Shown piece by piece: positions 22,564 to 32,034 of a stretch of DNA of 36,927 bases. The first letter of the stretch is position 1. Each line of letters starts with the position of its first letter. Location: the IMG/VR virus record IMGVR_UViG_3300035138_000014, positions 1 to 36,927 of that record; one strand, 5' to 3'. This stretch comes from a virus. The notes beneath the pieces were generated by a model. It was given only the letters and a program-made list of their open reading frames with translations. It was not told where the DNA came from and searched no databases. The position numbers and the translations under genes were made by a program.

Positions 22564-23615
22564 GCAGAACTCTCAGCGTTATAAGACAGAATGTAAGGCA
22601 TATACTTCGTGATGAGTTTGATGTTGATGAATCTCAGGAGTTTGACGATGATGAGATAGATGCTCATGTCCTTCACTGTCTCGATCAAATATCTGATGCT
22701 CGTCCTTACGAGATTGACGAAATCGTAATACCGGTAGACCATTCAAGGATTGTCGATATCAGTAGCATTGAACGGTTGATAAAGATAGAGTACGCCGAAT
22801 ATCCACTTGGCAGTTATCCCCAGAACTTCAGGAATGTTAAACGGATTGATAGCGAGACGGTCGAAGTTCTTATTACTTCACCATTCTCTGATGGTGCTTC
22901 GGGTACTTTAACCGGTACTGTTACTTTTACTTCCGGTAGTGGTACGGTAACAGGATCAGGCACCGCTTTTACTACAGAGCTTGGCGCTAATTATCTTATC
23001 AAGAAATCTACAGGAACAAGGTACTATCGAGTCTACTCAGTGGAAAGTGACACCTCTTTGACGCTTTCAGAGCCGGTGAGAAGCGCTGACAATGGGGCTG
23101 ACACTGTGGATGTGACTGCTTATGCTTATCGTCCTGTCATTCTCCACTGTTGGAAACGTCACGAATTAACAGACGAATCATCCACTCTTGAAGAAGATTG
23201 TGAAAGAGTCTTAATAGATGGTTCTGTTGGATACACGGCTCTTTCCTGGATAAGCGATATCAGGGAACACGTCAAGGAAACAATAACACTCGTTGGTAGT
23301 ATGGAAACAGCAATCGGAAGTATGACTGAACGAATTGAACAGGCAGTTATCGATCTTGATTCAAGTAGAGATTTACAGAATCAGGTACTTATAGGCTATG
23401 ACGAATATCGTGGTGTTGGTTCTGGAGAACTTCAAAGCGCGAACACTTACTTGAATCAAGCAAAAGGATATCAAAGTGCTGGTAATTCTCGAATGGCGAT
23501 AGCCAGTATGATAAACGCCTACCAGGTATTCGCTAATGGTAGGATTGCAATTTATAACCGCGGTCTTAAATCAATCACAAAGCGAAGAGTAAAGAGAATC
23601 TACAGTATGGACTAG
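22560..23615 (+). CDS. Head-tail adaptor/connector protein with inserted beta domain
   Basis: 351 residues. The N-terminus is helical (VRHILRDEFDVDESQEFDDD). A Gly/Thr/Ser-rich beta domain is inserted at about 115-180 (LTGTVTFTSGSGTVTG and YRVYSVESDTSLTLSEP). Long helices then follow to the end (NTYLNQAKGYQSAGNSRMAI). Position after the capsid genes and helical ends fit an adaptor that binds the portal. Assignment is by context. Confidence 0.55.
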   Translation: MSRTLSVIRQNVRHILRDEFDVDESQEFDDDEIDAHVLHCLDQISDARPYEIDEIVIPVDHSRIVDISSIERLIKIEYAEYPLGSYPQNFRNVKRIDSETVEVLITSPFSDGASGTLTGTVTFTSGSGTVTGSGTAFTTELGANYLIKKSTGTRYYRVYSVESDTSLTLSEPVRSADNGADTVDVTAYAYRPVILHCWKRHELTDESSTLEEDCERVLIDGSVGYTALSWISDIREHVKETITLVGSMETAIGSMTERIEQAVIDLDSSRDLQNQVLIGYDEYRGVGSGELQSANTYLNQAKGYQSAGNSRMAIASMINAYQVFANGRIAIYNRGLKSITKRRVKRIYSMD

Positions 23616-23624
23616 GAGAAGTAT

Positions 23625-24131
23625 ATGCCTATTGAAAAAATGTCTAACAGAGGGAAGATACGGGTTAAATTCGAAGGACAGCATAAATCGGGGGACGGGA
23701 AGTTGATTACTCAACTTGTCGATATTCAACCACCGGACCCACCGGTCTGCATATCTCCTAAATGTCTTTTTATATTTATACTTGATTCACTCTATGTAGC
23801 TCTTCTTTCTTCTTACCATTCAAGACGGGTAGCCTACTGCGAGTCAATGCGGTACGTGGCGGATGAGGTACACGGAGTATACAGGATACGCAGAGCCGGA
23901 CTTATCCCCGGAACGAATGAGCTTTACCCGTATAAGCCGGAAGTCTACGGCACAATACAGGAAGCACAAAAAGCCTGTGACAAGATATTTGACAAGGTAC
24001 TCGAGAGATACCGGACTGGACAGCCATCACCTAAGAACATCTGGCAGGCTATTCACGCAAACATAAAACTTCGGTGTCCTGTGTGCCGGAAGTATAACGT
24101 TGACCCATTACTATTTAACGGAGGGAAATAA
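23625..24131 (+). CDS. Hypothetical protein (168 aa)
   Basis: SD AGGAG precedes ATG 23625. PPDPPVCISPKC leads into a hydrophobic stretch (LFIFILDSLYVALLSS) that may be a membrane helix. CPVCRKYN near the end is a half zinc site. Not recognised, and a membrane helix in a structural block is unusual. Confidence 0.55.
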   Translation: MPIEKMSNRGKIRVKFEGQHKSGDGKLITQLVDIQPPDPPVCISPKCLFIFILDSLYVALLSSYHSRRVAYCESMRYVADEVHGVYRIRRAGLIPGTNELYPYKPEVYGTIQEAQKACDKIFDKVLERYRTGQPSPKNIWQAIHANIKLRCPVCRKYNVDPLLFNGGK

Positions 24132-24132
24132 G

Positions 24133-24360
24133 ATGACAAAAGATGTAGGAACTATCGACATCGGGGAAGCAAATCGCAAGAAAATAAAAGCGATTTGGGA
24201 GGAAGGGATTAAACCCTATCCCGAACTAAAGAAACAAGGGCTTGCGTTAATCGACTTAATCAAGCGGAAGGCTATGGGAATGCCTGACGCTACTGATGAG
24301 AAGATAGCGAAAGCCCAGAAAATGTACGATGCGTGTCTCAACGCTATGAAGGAGGAATAA
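24133..24360 (+). CDS. Small hypothetical protein (75 aa)
   Basis: GGAGGG lies about 8 nt upstream of ATG 24133, which I prefer to a longer start at 24100 that overlaps the previous gene. All-helical (KKIKAIWEEGIKPYPELKK, EKIAKAQKMYDACLNAM). One base separates it from the next gene. It may be a small assembly factor. Confidence 0.6.
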   Translation: MTKDVGTIDIGEANRKKIKAIWEEGIKPYPELKKQGLALIDLIKRKAMGMPDATDEKIAKAQKMYDACLNAMKEE

Positions 24361-24361
24361 G

Positions 24362-24763
24362 ATGGCTCAGACTGATGAATTCCTGGACGAAGGCATAGCT
24401 GAAATGATTGATTCCTTGCAGGCTGCTGCGACAAATATCGTCTGCATGACGGACTCAACACCATGTACGGCAGCTAAAACAAATACCCACGCTTCACCGG
24501 CTGATACGCTGGTAACCGACTCAGGGCTGGCAGATCAGGCAGTCGACACAGTAAGCGAAACGACCACCAACACGACCGGGGATACTATTACGTGGGATCA
24601 CGAATTTACCGCTACCGGTACAAAGAACGTCTCAGGTATCCATATTACCAATTCAACACCGGATGCCAGTTACGTTGAAGTCTGTTTTAACGCTATCCTG
24701 GCTATGGAAAATACCGACACTCTTACCATTGACGGCGAAGCTGTAATAGACCAGGCTGCATAA
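24362..24763 (+). CDS. Putative virion structural protein (133 aa)
   Basis: SD GGAGG, start ATG 24362. Helical start, then Thr/Ala/Asp-rich beta strands ending WDHEFTATGTKNVSGIHITN and MENTDTLTIDGEAVI. This pattern (TATGTKxVSG, xxTDTLTI) is common in phage tail or fibre-attachment proteins. Role inferred from location. Confidence 0.6.
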   Translation: MAQTDEFLDEGIAEMIDSLQAAATNIVCMTDSTPCTAAKTNTHASPADTLVTDSGLADQAVDTVSETTTNTTGDTITWDHEFTATGTKNVSGIHITNSTPDASYVEVCFNAILAMENTDTLTIDGEAVIDQAA

Positions 24764-24771
24764 GGTGAAGC

Positions 24772-25092
24772 ATGCCTAACATTCAAGGTATAAACATAGA
24801 CCCGGAAGTTGGGTTGACTATTTATGACAAGAGGGGTAATGCTCATATCTTTACGAATGCCGAAATAGAGGATTACCTCTTAAGTCACAATGTGGAAAAG
24901 ACAGAACAGTGGTTAGTAGATAAGGCTAATTCTCTCATATTTGCCCGGGAAAATGACCAGTGCGCCTTGAAGATTCTGTCCGTTTCGCCACTGGACTACC
25001 AGTTCAGGGTTGCTGTGAAGAACTACCCTTCCTTTGAAAATGGTGAGTGGGTAACAAAGCAATACGAAATACCAGACGGATGGTGGCTATGA
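24772..25092 (+). CDS. Hypothetical protein (106 aa)
   Basis: AAGGTG upstream of ATG 24772. It begins MPNIQGINIDPEVGLTIYDK and ends VTKQYEIPDGWWL, a mostly beta-rich sequence. The stop overlaps the next start (ATGA). No family is recognised. Confidence 0.6.
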   Translation: MPNIQGINIDPEVGLTIYDKRGNAHIFTNAEIEDYLLSHNVEKTEQWLVDKANSLIFARENDQCALKILSVSPLDYQFRVAVKNYPSFENGEWVTKQYEIPDGWWL

Positions 25093-25499
25093 GCTGCTCA
25101 ATGACTACGTTTGAATTTACACCCGCAAACGTAATGAGCTTCCTTGCAATGTTTGAGTGTGAACGCTGTAACGAATGTGAGCGGAAAATAAGCAGGATAA
25201 ATGTCACCCGGAATGATGCAATCCGAATAGCTGAACACCTGAATATGAGTCCTGACGATTTCCTCGAGAAGTATTGCTACCCAGAGGACAAGAAAGTATT
25301 TCTACCTTCACCATGCCCGTTCTGGGATGGATTCGGTTGCAGGATATGGGAAGTCAAACCAGAGGTATGCTGTCAGTTTCCTTTCAATCAACCCGTAAAG
25401 TGTGGCAATAAGATGATGATTACAATCAATACCGGCTGTCCTGCTGGTAAGAAGCTGGCTGAGAAGTTTGGTATTAACCCAGCGGAGGTTAAACCGTGA
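25089..25499 (+). CDS. YkgJ/UPF0153-type cysteine-cluster protein
   Basis: 136 residues. ECERCNECERKI supplies CxxCxxC. It is followed by NVTRNDAIRIAEHLNMSPDD, then PSPCPFWDGFGCRIWEVKPE and VCCQFPFN, the family's order of Cys motifs. The family (YkgJ-like) is thought to bind zinc or an Fe-S cluster; its reaction is unknown. It is unusual in a phage tail block. The ATG at 25089 overlaps the previous stop and an in-frame upstream start at 25047 is less likely. Confidence 0.8.
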   Translation: MSCSMTTFEFTPANVMSFLAMFECERCNECERKISRINVTRNDAIRIAEHLNMSPDDFLEKYCYPEDKKVFLPSPCPFWDGFGCRIWEVKPEVCCQFPFNQPVKCGNKMMITINTGCPAGKKLAEKFGINPAEVKP

Positions 25500-26158
25500 A
25501 AATGACTCTGATCTTAGTAATGATATTGCTTATCCTTGTTAATGTTTCCGCATCTCCTCACAAGGTAGACGAATCTGATTCCGTTACAAAATACGCAATA
25601 GTATGTGGACAGGCAGATACTAGGATATTAAAAGGTGCTGATGGTGATGCCAGGCTAATGGTTAGTATCTTAAAACAGAATGGATTTAAATCAAACAATA
25701 TCAAATCGTTAATAGGAGGCAAGCTAAACAGTGAGTCACTACTTGATGCTTTGGTATGGCTTAATGATGTCTCAACTCCAAACAGCGAGATCGTAATATT
25801 ATTCGCCGGTGAAAGTATGCCTTTGAGTCACTACGCTATCAGTCAAATGCTTCCGATAGAATATGAAAAGATGGCCATCCTAATAATGAGGTGCTATGCC
25901 GGGCGTTTGATACCAGTATATGAAGGTGCTAATAGGCTGATTATTACATCTTCTGACATAACAACCGTGTCCGGTGACAGGAAGCCATTAACAGTCTGGG
26001 GACAGATATATCTTGATAGAGGTATTAAAAGAGAACAGGCTGATTCGGATGGTGATGGTTTAATATCGTTACAGGATGCGTTGGATTATTATTTACAGTC
26101 ACTATCTATGAATAAGGAGGAAATGATTTCTGATAATACAGGAGAGTTTTATCTGTAA
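25496..26158 (+). CDS. Secreted caspase/C13-like fold protein with EF-hand-like C-terminus
   Basis: 220 residues. Residues 1-20 are a good signal peptide (KMTLILVMILLILVNVSAS). The caspase-fold landmarks are in order: KYAIVCGQA strand, LKGADGDARLMVSILKQNGF, IVILFAGES (94-106 region, where FAGHG is usual), ILIMRCYAGRLIP with the nucleophile-like Cys133, and NRLIITSSDITTVSG. DSDGDGLISLQDALDYY (183-199) is a Ca-binding loop, a pairing known in C13-like proteases. The catalytic His is replaced (GES), so activity is doubtful. GTG 25496 has GGAGG 7 nt upstream and overlaps the YkgJ stop. Confidence 0.7.
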   Translation: MKMTLILVMILLILVNVSASPHKVDESDSVTKYAIVCGQADTRILKGADGDARLMVSILKQNGFKSNNIKSLIGGKLNSESLLDALVWLNDVSTPNSEIVILFAGESMPLSHYAISQMLPIEYEKMAILIMRCYAGRLIPVYEGANRLIITSSDITTVSGDRKPLTVWGQIYLDRGIKREQADSDGDGLISLQDALDYYLQSLSMNKEEMISDNTGEFYL

Positions 26159-28467
26159 TGGATTATAATTTTATGGATGGTGGAGAGTTAGGTTCACTCG
26201 GATTATGGAAATCTGCAACTGGTACTATTGCAGTTGATACGGGTGTGAAACGTACTGGTGGTTATTCTATAAGAGCAAATCCATCATCTGGTACTGGATA
26301 TGTAACCTTCCCTGATAATGTAGGTATTAGCCGATTCAGCTTTTGGATATATATAAACTCTGCGCCCGATACTGATACACAGATTTCCTGTATTTGGGGG
26401 TCTAATGTTTCTGCTGGTCAAATAGGGAAATTATATCTTACCACCACACTTGAATTAGATATTTATGATTATGATGGTAAAAATACTGACGGTACAACAC
26501 AATTAAGTACTGGAAGTTGGATAAGGATTTCTGGGGCTTATCATTTTACAAATGAAACTGTTTCCATATGGATCGATGGCAACTTAGAGCATGATGCAGT
26601 TTCGATTAACAGCAACCTCCAATCAGGTAAGGGTATTGGTGTCATTACAACATGTACAGCGGATATATATTTTGAAGATATATTTACAGATAATACTGTC
26701 GATACCATTGCGGATATAGGAACAGATGAATCTGGTATTATCCATGCTTTACCCGACCAAGATAAGACTATCCAGTATGACGTATTCAACCCATCTGACC
26801 CCGGAAGTGGCTCTCGCTACACACTAATTGACGATGCTCCTGGCTCTCTTTCTACTGATGATAATATCGGCTATGCAGATAAATCTGCAGTCTATATCGA
26901 GTTCTACTACCAATCCGCTTCCGATATAGGGCTTGCCGAATCAGATATTATCGATGCTGTTAAGGTATGTGCTCATTACACGATAAGTAAGGATGGTGAT
27001 GCTCCCCCGCAATTATTTTTATTTGATACTTCTTTTTATGATTATAAGTCTGTAACTGATTTAGATGGAATATGGGCGTGGGATTTTCTACTTTCACCTG
27101 ACTTACCAAGTGGCGGGGCTTGGACACAGGAAGAATTTGATGGAGTCTATACAAGATGGGCACATATTGTCAACCAAGCAGCAGATGACAATGTAGCAAA
27201 CCTGATGCTGATGGTTGCCTATCATGCGGGGGCAGCCGGTGAACAATACAATGAGTCATTCACCGTAGGACTGACGGTAGGTGAAACTGTAGCCACTCCT
27301 TCATTAGATTGGACTAGGTCATTATCTGAAGGACTTTCAATATCCGAATCAATCTTAAGGGCTGTTGACTGGACGGAATCATTTACTGAGGCACTTACTA
27401 TCTCCGAAACAGTAAATTCAGTATTTGGCAAAATAATAACATTCAGTAAAGGGCTTACCGTCTCTGAGACAATGGTCGCTTCTATTGATTGGGTAAGGTC
27501 TTTCTCAAAGGGATTAACCGCAGCATTAACATTGACCATATCGAACACATGGTCAAGATCGTTAAGCCTTTCACTCACAATAAGCGAAACCATAACAGCT
27601 GTAAAAGGATTCAGTAAGTCTTTCTCAAAGGGATTAACTATCGCTCAGACTGTGGCGAATCGGGCTGTTACCTGGACTCAAAGTTTTACAAAAGGTCTTA
27701 CGATAGCCGAGACTATTCTGAGATTACGAGGTCGAACGATATCATTTACTGAAGGTCTTACGATTGCAAAGACTTTCGTTGTCACTAAAGGCTGGAATCA
27801 GTCATTCTCAGAAAGCCTTACAGTAGCTCTGACAATAACAAAAAAGATAGATTTCAAGCGGGCTTTCAGTAAAGGATTGACGATCGCTGAAACTATACTG
27901 GCTTCAGTTCCGGCTGCCGAATCTTTTGTTGTCGGGCTGGTCGTCAATCAGACGTTCACCAAGCAGGTTGATTTTCACCGGGCTTTCTCGAAGGGATTAA
28001 CAATAGCGGAAACGATTACCCGATCAATGGGTAGGACAATCACATTCAGTAAAGGGCTTACCGCATCTCTTACTATATCAGGTCAAGCTGCTTACAATCG
28101 TGCTATGACTCTTGGAATTACAATATTAGAAACGATTACAAAACAAGTAGATTTCAATAAGGCATTTACTAAAGGCTTAACAATAGCTGAAACTGTTATA
28201 GCTAGTACTGAACAAAATTTAATCAGTTTCAGTGTAGGGCTTGTTACTTCTGTAACTTTCACAAAGGTATTTGGTTATACAAGAACATTCAGTGAGAATC
28301 TTAATATAGCTGCCACTATCATTATAAGTATGCCAGGTAGAGCATTTCATGTATTTGCCGAGACAGGTCTATACCGAAGTGTTACCGCTACAATCTCTCA
28401 GGAAAGAACTGTTAAGGTTATCTCGACCATGAAAAGAATTGTTAAGTCTATCACTACCGGAGGTTAG
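26158..28467 (+). CDS. Large tail/fibre protein: LamG-like domain plus eighteen 20-residue repeats
   Basis: 769 residues. About 1-190 is a LamG/concanavalin-like jelly roll (FSFWIYINSAPDTDTQ, WIRISGAYHFTNETVSIWID). About 190-360 is a second beta-rich domain. Residues 365-727 are the tandem repeats with consensus xxSFSKGLTIAETI. The last 42 residues are basic. Such proteins bind surface polymers and form stalks. The adjoining YkgJ/caspase-like genes and the tail genes downstream suggest it is in the adsorption apparatus. ATG 26158 overlaps the previous stop (TAATG). Confidence 0.75.
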   Translation: MDYNFMDGGELGSLGLWKSATGTIAVDTGVKRTGGYSIRANPSSGTGYVTFPDNVGISRFSFWIYINSAPDTDTQISCIWGSNVSAGQIGKLYLTTTLELDIYDYDGKNTDGTTQLSTGSWIRISGAYHFTNETVSIWIDGNLEHDAVSINSNLQSGKGIGVITTCTADIYFEDIFTDNTVDTIADIGTDESGIIHALPDQDKTIQYDVFNPSDPGSGSRYTLIDDAPGSLSTDDNIGYADKSAVYIEFYYQSASDIGLAESDIIDAVKVCAHYTISKDGDAPPQLFLFDTSFYDYKSVTDLDGIWAWDFLLSPDLPSGGAWTQEEFDGVYTRWAHIVNQAADDNVANLMLMVAYHAGAAGEQYNESFTVGLTVGETVATPSLDWTRSLSEGLSISESILRAVDWTESFTEALTISETVNSVFGKIITFSKGLTVSETMVASIDWVRSFSKGLTAALTLTISNTWSRSLSLSLTISETITAVKGFSKSFSKGLTIAQTVANRAVTWTQSFTKGLTIAETILRLRGRTISFTEGLTIAKTFVVTKGWNQSFSESLTVALTITKKIDFKRAFSKGLTIAETILASVPAAESFVVGLVVNQTFTKQVDFHRAFSKGLTIAETITRSMGRTITFSKGLTASLTISGQAAYNRAMTLGITILETITKQVDFNKAFTKGLTIAETVIASTEQNLISFSVGLVTSVTFTKVFGYTRTFSENLNIAATIIISMPGRAFHVFAETGLYRSVTATISQERTVKVISTMKRIVKSITTGG
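27250..28338 (+). repeat. Coding tandem repeat, about 18 x 60 bp
   Basis: The translated units are 20 residues (a few are 21), for example SFSKGLTIAQTV, SFTKGLTIAETI, AFSKGLTIAETI, TFSKGLTASLTI. The phrase SKGLT recurs strongly at the same place in each unit, with an aromatic residue closing most units. Codon choice differs between units, so the expansion is not recent. Confidence 0.85.
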
Positions 28468-28469
28468 AT

Positions 28470-28784
28470 ATGGCTATCAAGGTTATTACCGATTTTATAG
28501 ATATAGCCACTGTGAGAATCAGAGGTTATATAAAAGATGATGATGGAGCATTAGTAGATCCCACCAGTGTAGTAATAGATATATACGATCCTGATAGCAC
28601 ATTAAAGATTGATGGTTCTGCTATGACAAAGGAATCTACCGGTGTTTATGAGTATTACTACCATAAAGATACATCTGCGGACCCGATGGACTCTGGTAAC
28701 TGGAGAGGAGTTATTAAGGCAATAGATGGTTCAGGCGCAGACGCAATAATATCACCGGCTACATTTGGATTCAGAGTACTATGA
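28470..28784 (+). CDS. Ig-like beta protein, tail-associated (104 aa)
   Basis: TVRIRGYIKDDDGALVDPTS, then YEYYYHKDTSADPMDSG and a final VRVL-like end suggest a single Ig-like or CARDB-like domain as found in phage tail and baseplate proteins. It overlaps the next gene's ATG. Function from context only. Confidence 0.55.
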   Translation: MAIKVITDFIDIATVRIRGYIKDDDGALVDPTSVVIDIYDPDSTLKIDGSAMTKESTGVYEYYYHKDTSADPMDSGNWRGVIKAIDGSGADAIISPATFGFRVL

Positions 28785-31243
28785 GAACAGTTGACGACTG
28801 GGTAATTTCGGTACAGGCTTTAGGGACAAACCAAGAGAATAGATATATCCCGAAGCCTAAAATAGTATTCTCGAAGTCCGGAGAGGACGATCAGACCTAT
28901 ACGGAGTCTAATAGGTTGATAAGTATCCGTCACATCGAAAAGACACCGGGAAGTTATACTGCCGTTTGTCGATTAGATAATAATGACGGATATTTCTCTG
29001 GTCTGTTCGGAGGTTATCCAAGAACGTATACCTATCTTGGGTATACGGTTAAATTATACTGGGGAGTTGATAGTCCGGCTGCTAATGATTACTCTCAAGC
29101 TGCACCGCTATATATTAAGTCAGGGAAGACAATATCCGTTAAGGGTAGAAGCAGAGCGGAGTTCGAGTTCAGTAGCGGTATAGACTTGATGAGGGAAGAT
29201 TTTGCCAGAGCAGAGAGAAGATTTGATGATCCTCAAGCTGGAGATTATTCGACTTCATATACTGTAAAGGAATTGATTGAAGCTCTGTTTGATCCTTCCA
29301 ACAATGCAACTATAGTCGGAGGTACTTATTCTCACTGTCAATCATTTACGGTTGTATGGGATTCGGAAGATGCACTTGTAAATAACACTCTTACTTCACC
29401 CGATGTAGGTTGGATGTTTGCCATTAAATCAGGCGATATACGCTTTGATAAAATAATGGAATTGTTCAACTATACAAGATGTGTTTTTCGTTTTGAGAAT
29501 GATGGTTATGTTCATATCTTTTATCCAAGAATAGAAGGTGATGATTGGAAGGCATCAACTGAATACCACGTAGGAGATTTTGTAATTCCTACTTCTCCGA
29601 ATGATTACACTTATGAATGTACTACCCCCGGCACTTCAGGGAGCGGTGAACCTTCCTGGGGTACTACACCGGATGGTACGACAAATGATAATACTGTAGT
29701 CTGGACTTGTAGGGATTATCATTACGAGTACAGTCTTAGTGGTTCTAATCATCCATTCTATTCAAAAGTAAACCGCGATAGATTGGTATTGCCAAATAGA
29801 ATATTGGTACAGAATTTTCACAGGCTTGATACTTATGATGAGGGTGGTAATTATCATTCAGGTTTTGCCGGATTAAAGACTGACGGTACAATTACTAATG
29901 ATATTAACGATGCGGATTTATTTGATGTAAAGATTCATTGGCGTTACTACTTACTTCCAGTAACTTCAGACGCACAGGCTGAACAGAACGCTACTGTTAT
30001 CCTCAAGAACTTCATTCTCAATTCTCAGACTGGTGCTGCTGAAGTACCGATGAATGTAGCTCAAGAACTTTATGATTATGTTAAAATAACTGATTCAAGA
30101 CTAAGCAATTATCTTATCGGTAATATCCAGTATATCGAAAGAGAATATAACGCATTTGTAGGAAACGCCCGTGAGGGTGCGTACAAAATGACGATCTCTT
30201 TCGGTAGTAATTATAGTTCCGTAGGCTCTCTTTCTCCCTCCACTGTTGATGAAAACTCTCCCTGGACAGAAGATATACTGGCTTTGTGGAACGCTCTGAA
30301 TTCATTAGGGTTACAGGTTACAGAAAACTTTGAAGCACAGCAAAACCAATTTACATCAAAGTGGATTTCATCATTACAAAGAATACAGATACCTCATGGT
30401 GCTGATGAGGATAAGGAAACTTATCCAAGATACGGGGCTATGTATATCGCCGGTTATCCTGCTACGACTGAGAATGCCAAACTCTATATTTGTCCTCAAG
30501 ATGGTGTATGGGTACAGATAGGAGGCTCTGTTTTATTCATAGAGAAAAATCTTTTCTTAGCAGAGCTTAGTGAGGTTATACCAACTATTTCAATGATTAC
30601 AAATACACCCGGTAGCGGTGATGGTGGTAGCCCAACTTTACCTTTATCAACTATTTTGCCATCACTTCAAATGACGGCATCAGATCCTACCGGAACGGGA
30701 AGTGGTAGTCCATCAGACCCAGAGCCTACTTTATCTGCAATAGTACCAAGTATAACTCTTTACGCACCTATTCTTTATGAGACTTATACAACAGGGAAGG
30801 ATTCGGATTCTACAATCTATGGTGATAACTGGGAAGCTCAAATATTCCAACCACAATCAAACCACAATCTTTTTGCTATCTGGTTATATCTGAAAAGGAG
30901 TACAGCCGGTGTGGGGACAGTGAATGTTTCGCTTTATTCAACAACGGGTACACCCTCACTACCGAACGCTCAACTAAAAACTGCACAGTTCAATGCGAAT
31001 ACCTGGCTTACTACGTCTTATCAATGGAAGATGGTTATATTGTCAGCACAGGCTGTTACAGCTTTAACTGATTATGCAATCGTAATTGAAGTTCCAGATG
31101 GTGATGAAACTAATTATGTTTCTTGGGGATATGATGGAACTTCACCGTCATACGCTAACGGATACAGAGCTTATTCAGACGATGATGCAAGCTCATGGAA
31201 TCAGGATACAGCATCAGACTTTTTATTTGAGGAAGGTGGATAA
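28781..31243 (+). CDS. Tail hub/receptor protein with carbohydrate-binding domains (820 aa)
   Basis: The N-terminus (SNRLISIRHIEKTPGSYTAV, RLDNNDGYFSGL) resembles tail proteins I associate with Chloroflexota phages. About 250-310 reads WKASTEYHVGDFV, then CTTPGTSGSGEPSWG and WTCRDY, a CBM5/12-like chitin-binding fold. The middle region includes NYLIGNIQYIEREYN and then a long linker of Thr/Pro/Gly repeats. The last 165 residues (YTTGKDSDSTIYG, FAIWLYLKRST) form a jelly roll of the kind called choice-of-anchor R. Together these suggest binding to a glycan coat. Confidence 0.65.
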   Translation: MRTVDDWVISVQALGTNQENRYIPKPKIVFSKSGEDDQTYTESNRLISIRHIEKTPGSYTAVCRLDNNDGYFSGLFGGYPRTYTYLGYTVKLYWGVDSPAANDYSQAAPLYIKSGKTISVKGRSRAEFEFSSGIDLMREDFARAERRFDDPQAGDYSTSYTVKELIEALFDPSNNATIVGGTYSHCQSFTVVWDSEDALVNNTLTSPDVGWMFAIKSGDIRFDKIMELFNYTRCVFRFENDGYVHIFYPRIEGDDWKASTEYHVGDFVIPTSPNDYTYECTTPGTSGSGEPSWGTTPDGTTNDNTVVWTCRDYHYEYSLSGSNHPFYSKVNRDRLVLPNRILVQNFHRLDTYDEGGNYHSGFAGLKTDGTITNDINDADLFDVKIHWRYYLLPVTSDAQAEQNATVILKNFILNSQTGAAEVPMNVAQELYDYVKITDSRLSNYLIGNIQYIEREYNAFVGNAREGAYKMTISFGSNYSSVGSLSPSTVDENSPWTEDILALWNALNSLGLQVTENFEAQQNQFTSKWISSLQRIQIPHGADEDKETYPRYGAMYIAGYPATTENAKLYICPQDGVWVQIGGSVLFIEKNLFLAELSEVIPTISMITNTPGSGDGGSPTLPLSTILPSLQMTASDPTGTGSGSPSDPEPTLSAIVPSITLYAPILYETYTTGKDSDSTIYGDNWEAQIFQPQSNHNLFAIWLYLKRSTAGVGTVNVSLYSTTGTPSLPNAQLKTAQFNANTWLTTSYQWKMVILSAQAVTALTDYAIVIEVPDGDETNYVSWGYDGTSPSYANGYRAYSDDDASSWNQDTASDFLFEEGG

Positions 31244-31984
31244 ATGGATAACCCTATTATTAAAAGAGATATTTTTATACCGGATGAGAGAGAACCTTAC
31301 TATGAACAACTAGCAAGGATACAGCCACATCTTCATGTTCCAATTCCACAGGCATTTCTTGAAACCCAGATATGGAATAAAAATGGACATACACTTCACC
31401 ATGCACAACGGAGAACACAATCATGGAATAGAAATGCTTATAATCATGCCTTATGTATCTTTGGTTTTAAGAATGCTGATGATTCAACATTTACTGGAGG
31501 CAAGTTAAGTTTTAAGGACACGGGTGGAACTATAAGGCATGGAGAAATTCCAGGCAGATTAGTTAGTAGTTCTGATGCGGATTCCTCGGGTGATGGAGTG
31601 CTAGCAGAAGCAGCTGTTTCTTCATTTGGTATTTTGGTGGGTGATGATAACACGGCTGTCACATTTGAAGATTACGTTTTGGGAAGCAAGATAGCTCATG
31701 GAGAAGGTGCGGGTCAGTTATCTTATTCTGATATGCAGACACAAGATGAAAACTATGTTGGTGGGTCTTTAACTTATACGATAACTCATGCCAGATACTT
31801 CAATAATAATGAATCAGGTGAGGGTTCAATTAGCGTAGAGGAAGCCTGCTTTGTTTGTAATGGGTATGTTACAGCTTCGGGTCAAAAATTTCTATTATCC
31901 CGTGATTTAACGGGTAGTCTCAGCGTCCCCTATCAAGGACAGTTGAAGGTTTCCTATGCAATCAGCCTTGTTTTTTCGGCTTAA
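31244..31984 (+). CDS. Tail/receptor-associated beta protein (246 aa)
   Basis: Starts on the heels of the hub gene (TAA ATG). The N-terminus mentions HVPIPQAFLETQIWNKNGHT and the body is repetitive beta (GGKLSFKDTGGTIRHGEIPG, LVGDDNTAVTFEDYVLGSKI, GEGAGQLSYSDMQ). It resembles virion proteins with GxxAGQLSY segments in phage tails. Its terminal SYAISLVFSA is typical of a beta-strand end. It probably caps or extends the fibre. Confidence 0.6.
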   Translation: MDNPIIKRDIFIPDEREPYYEQLARIQPHLHVPIPQAFLETQIWNKNGHTLHHAQRRTQSWNRNAYNHALCIFGFKNADDSTFTGGKLSFKDTGGTIRHGEIPGRLVSSSDADSSGDGVLAEAAVSSFGILVGDDNTAVTFEDYVLGSKIAHGEGAGQLSYSDMQTQDENYVGGSLTYTITHARYFNNNESGEGSISVEEACFVCNGYVTASGQKFLLSRDLTGSLSVPYQGQLKVSYAISLVFSA

Positions 31985-32034
31985 AGTAACCTACGAATTG
32001 CAATTAACATATCCAAGTTAGAAAGGAATAACCT

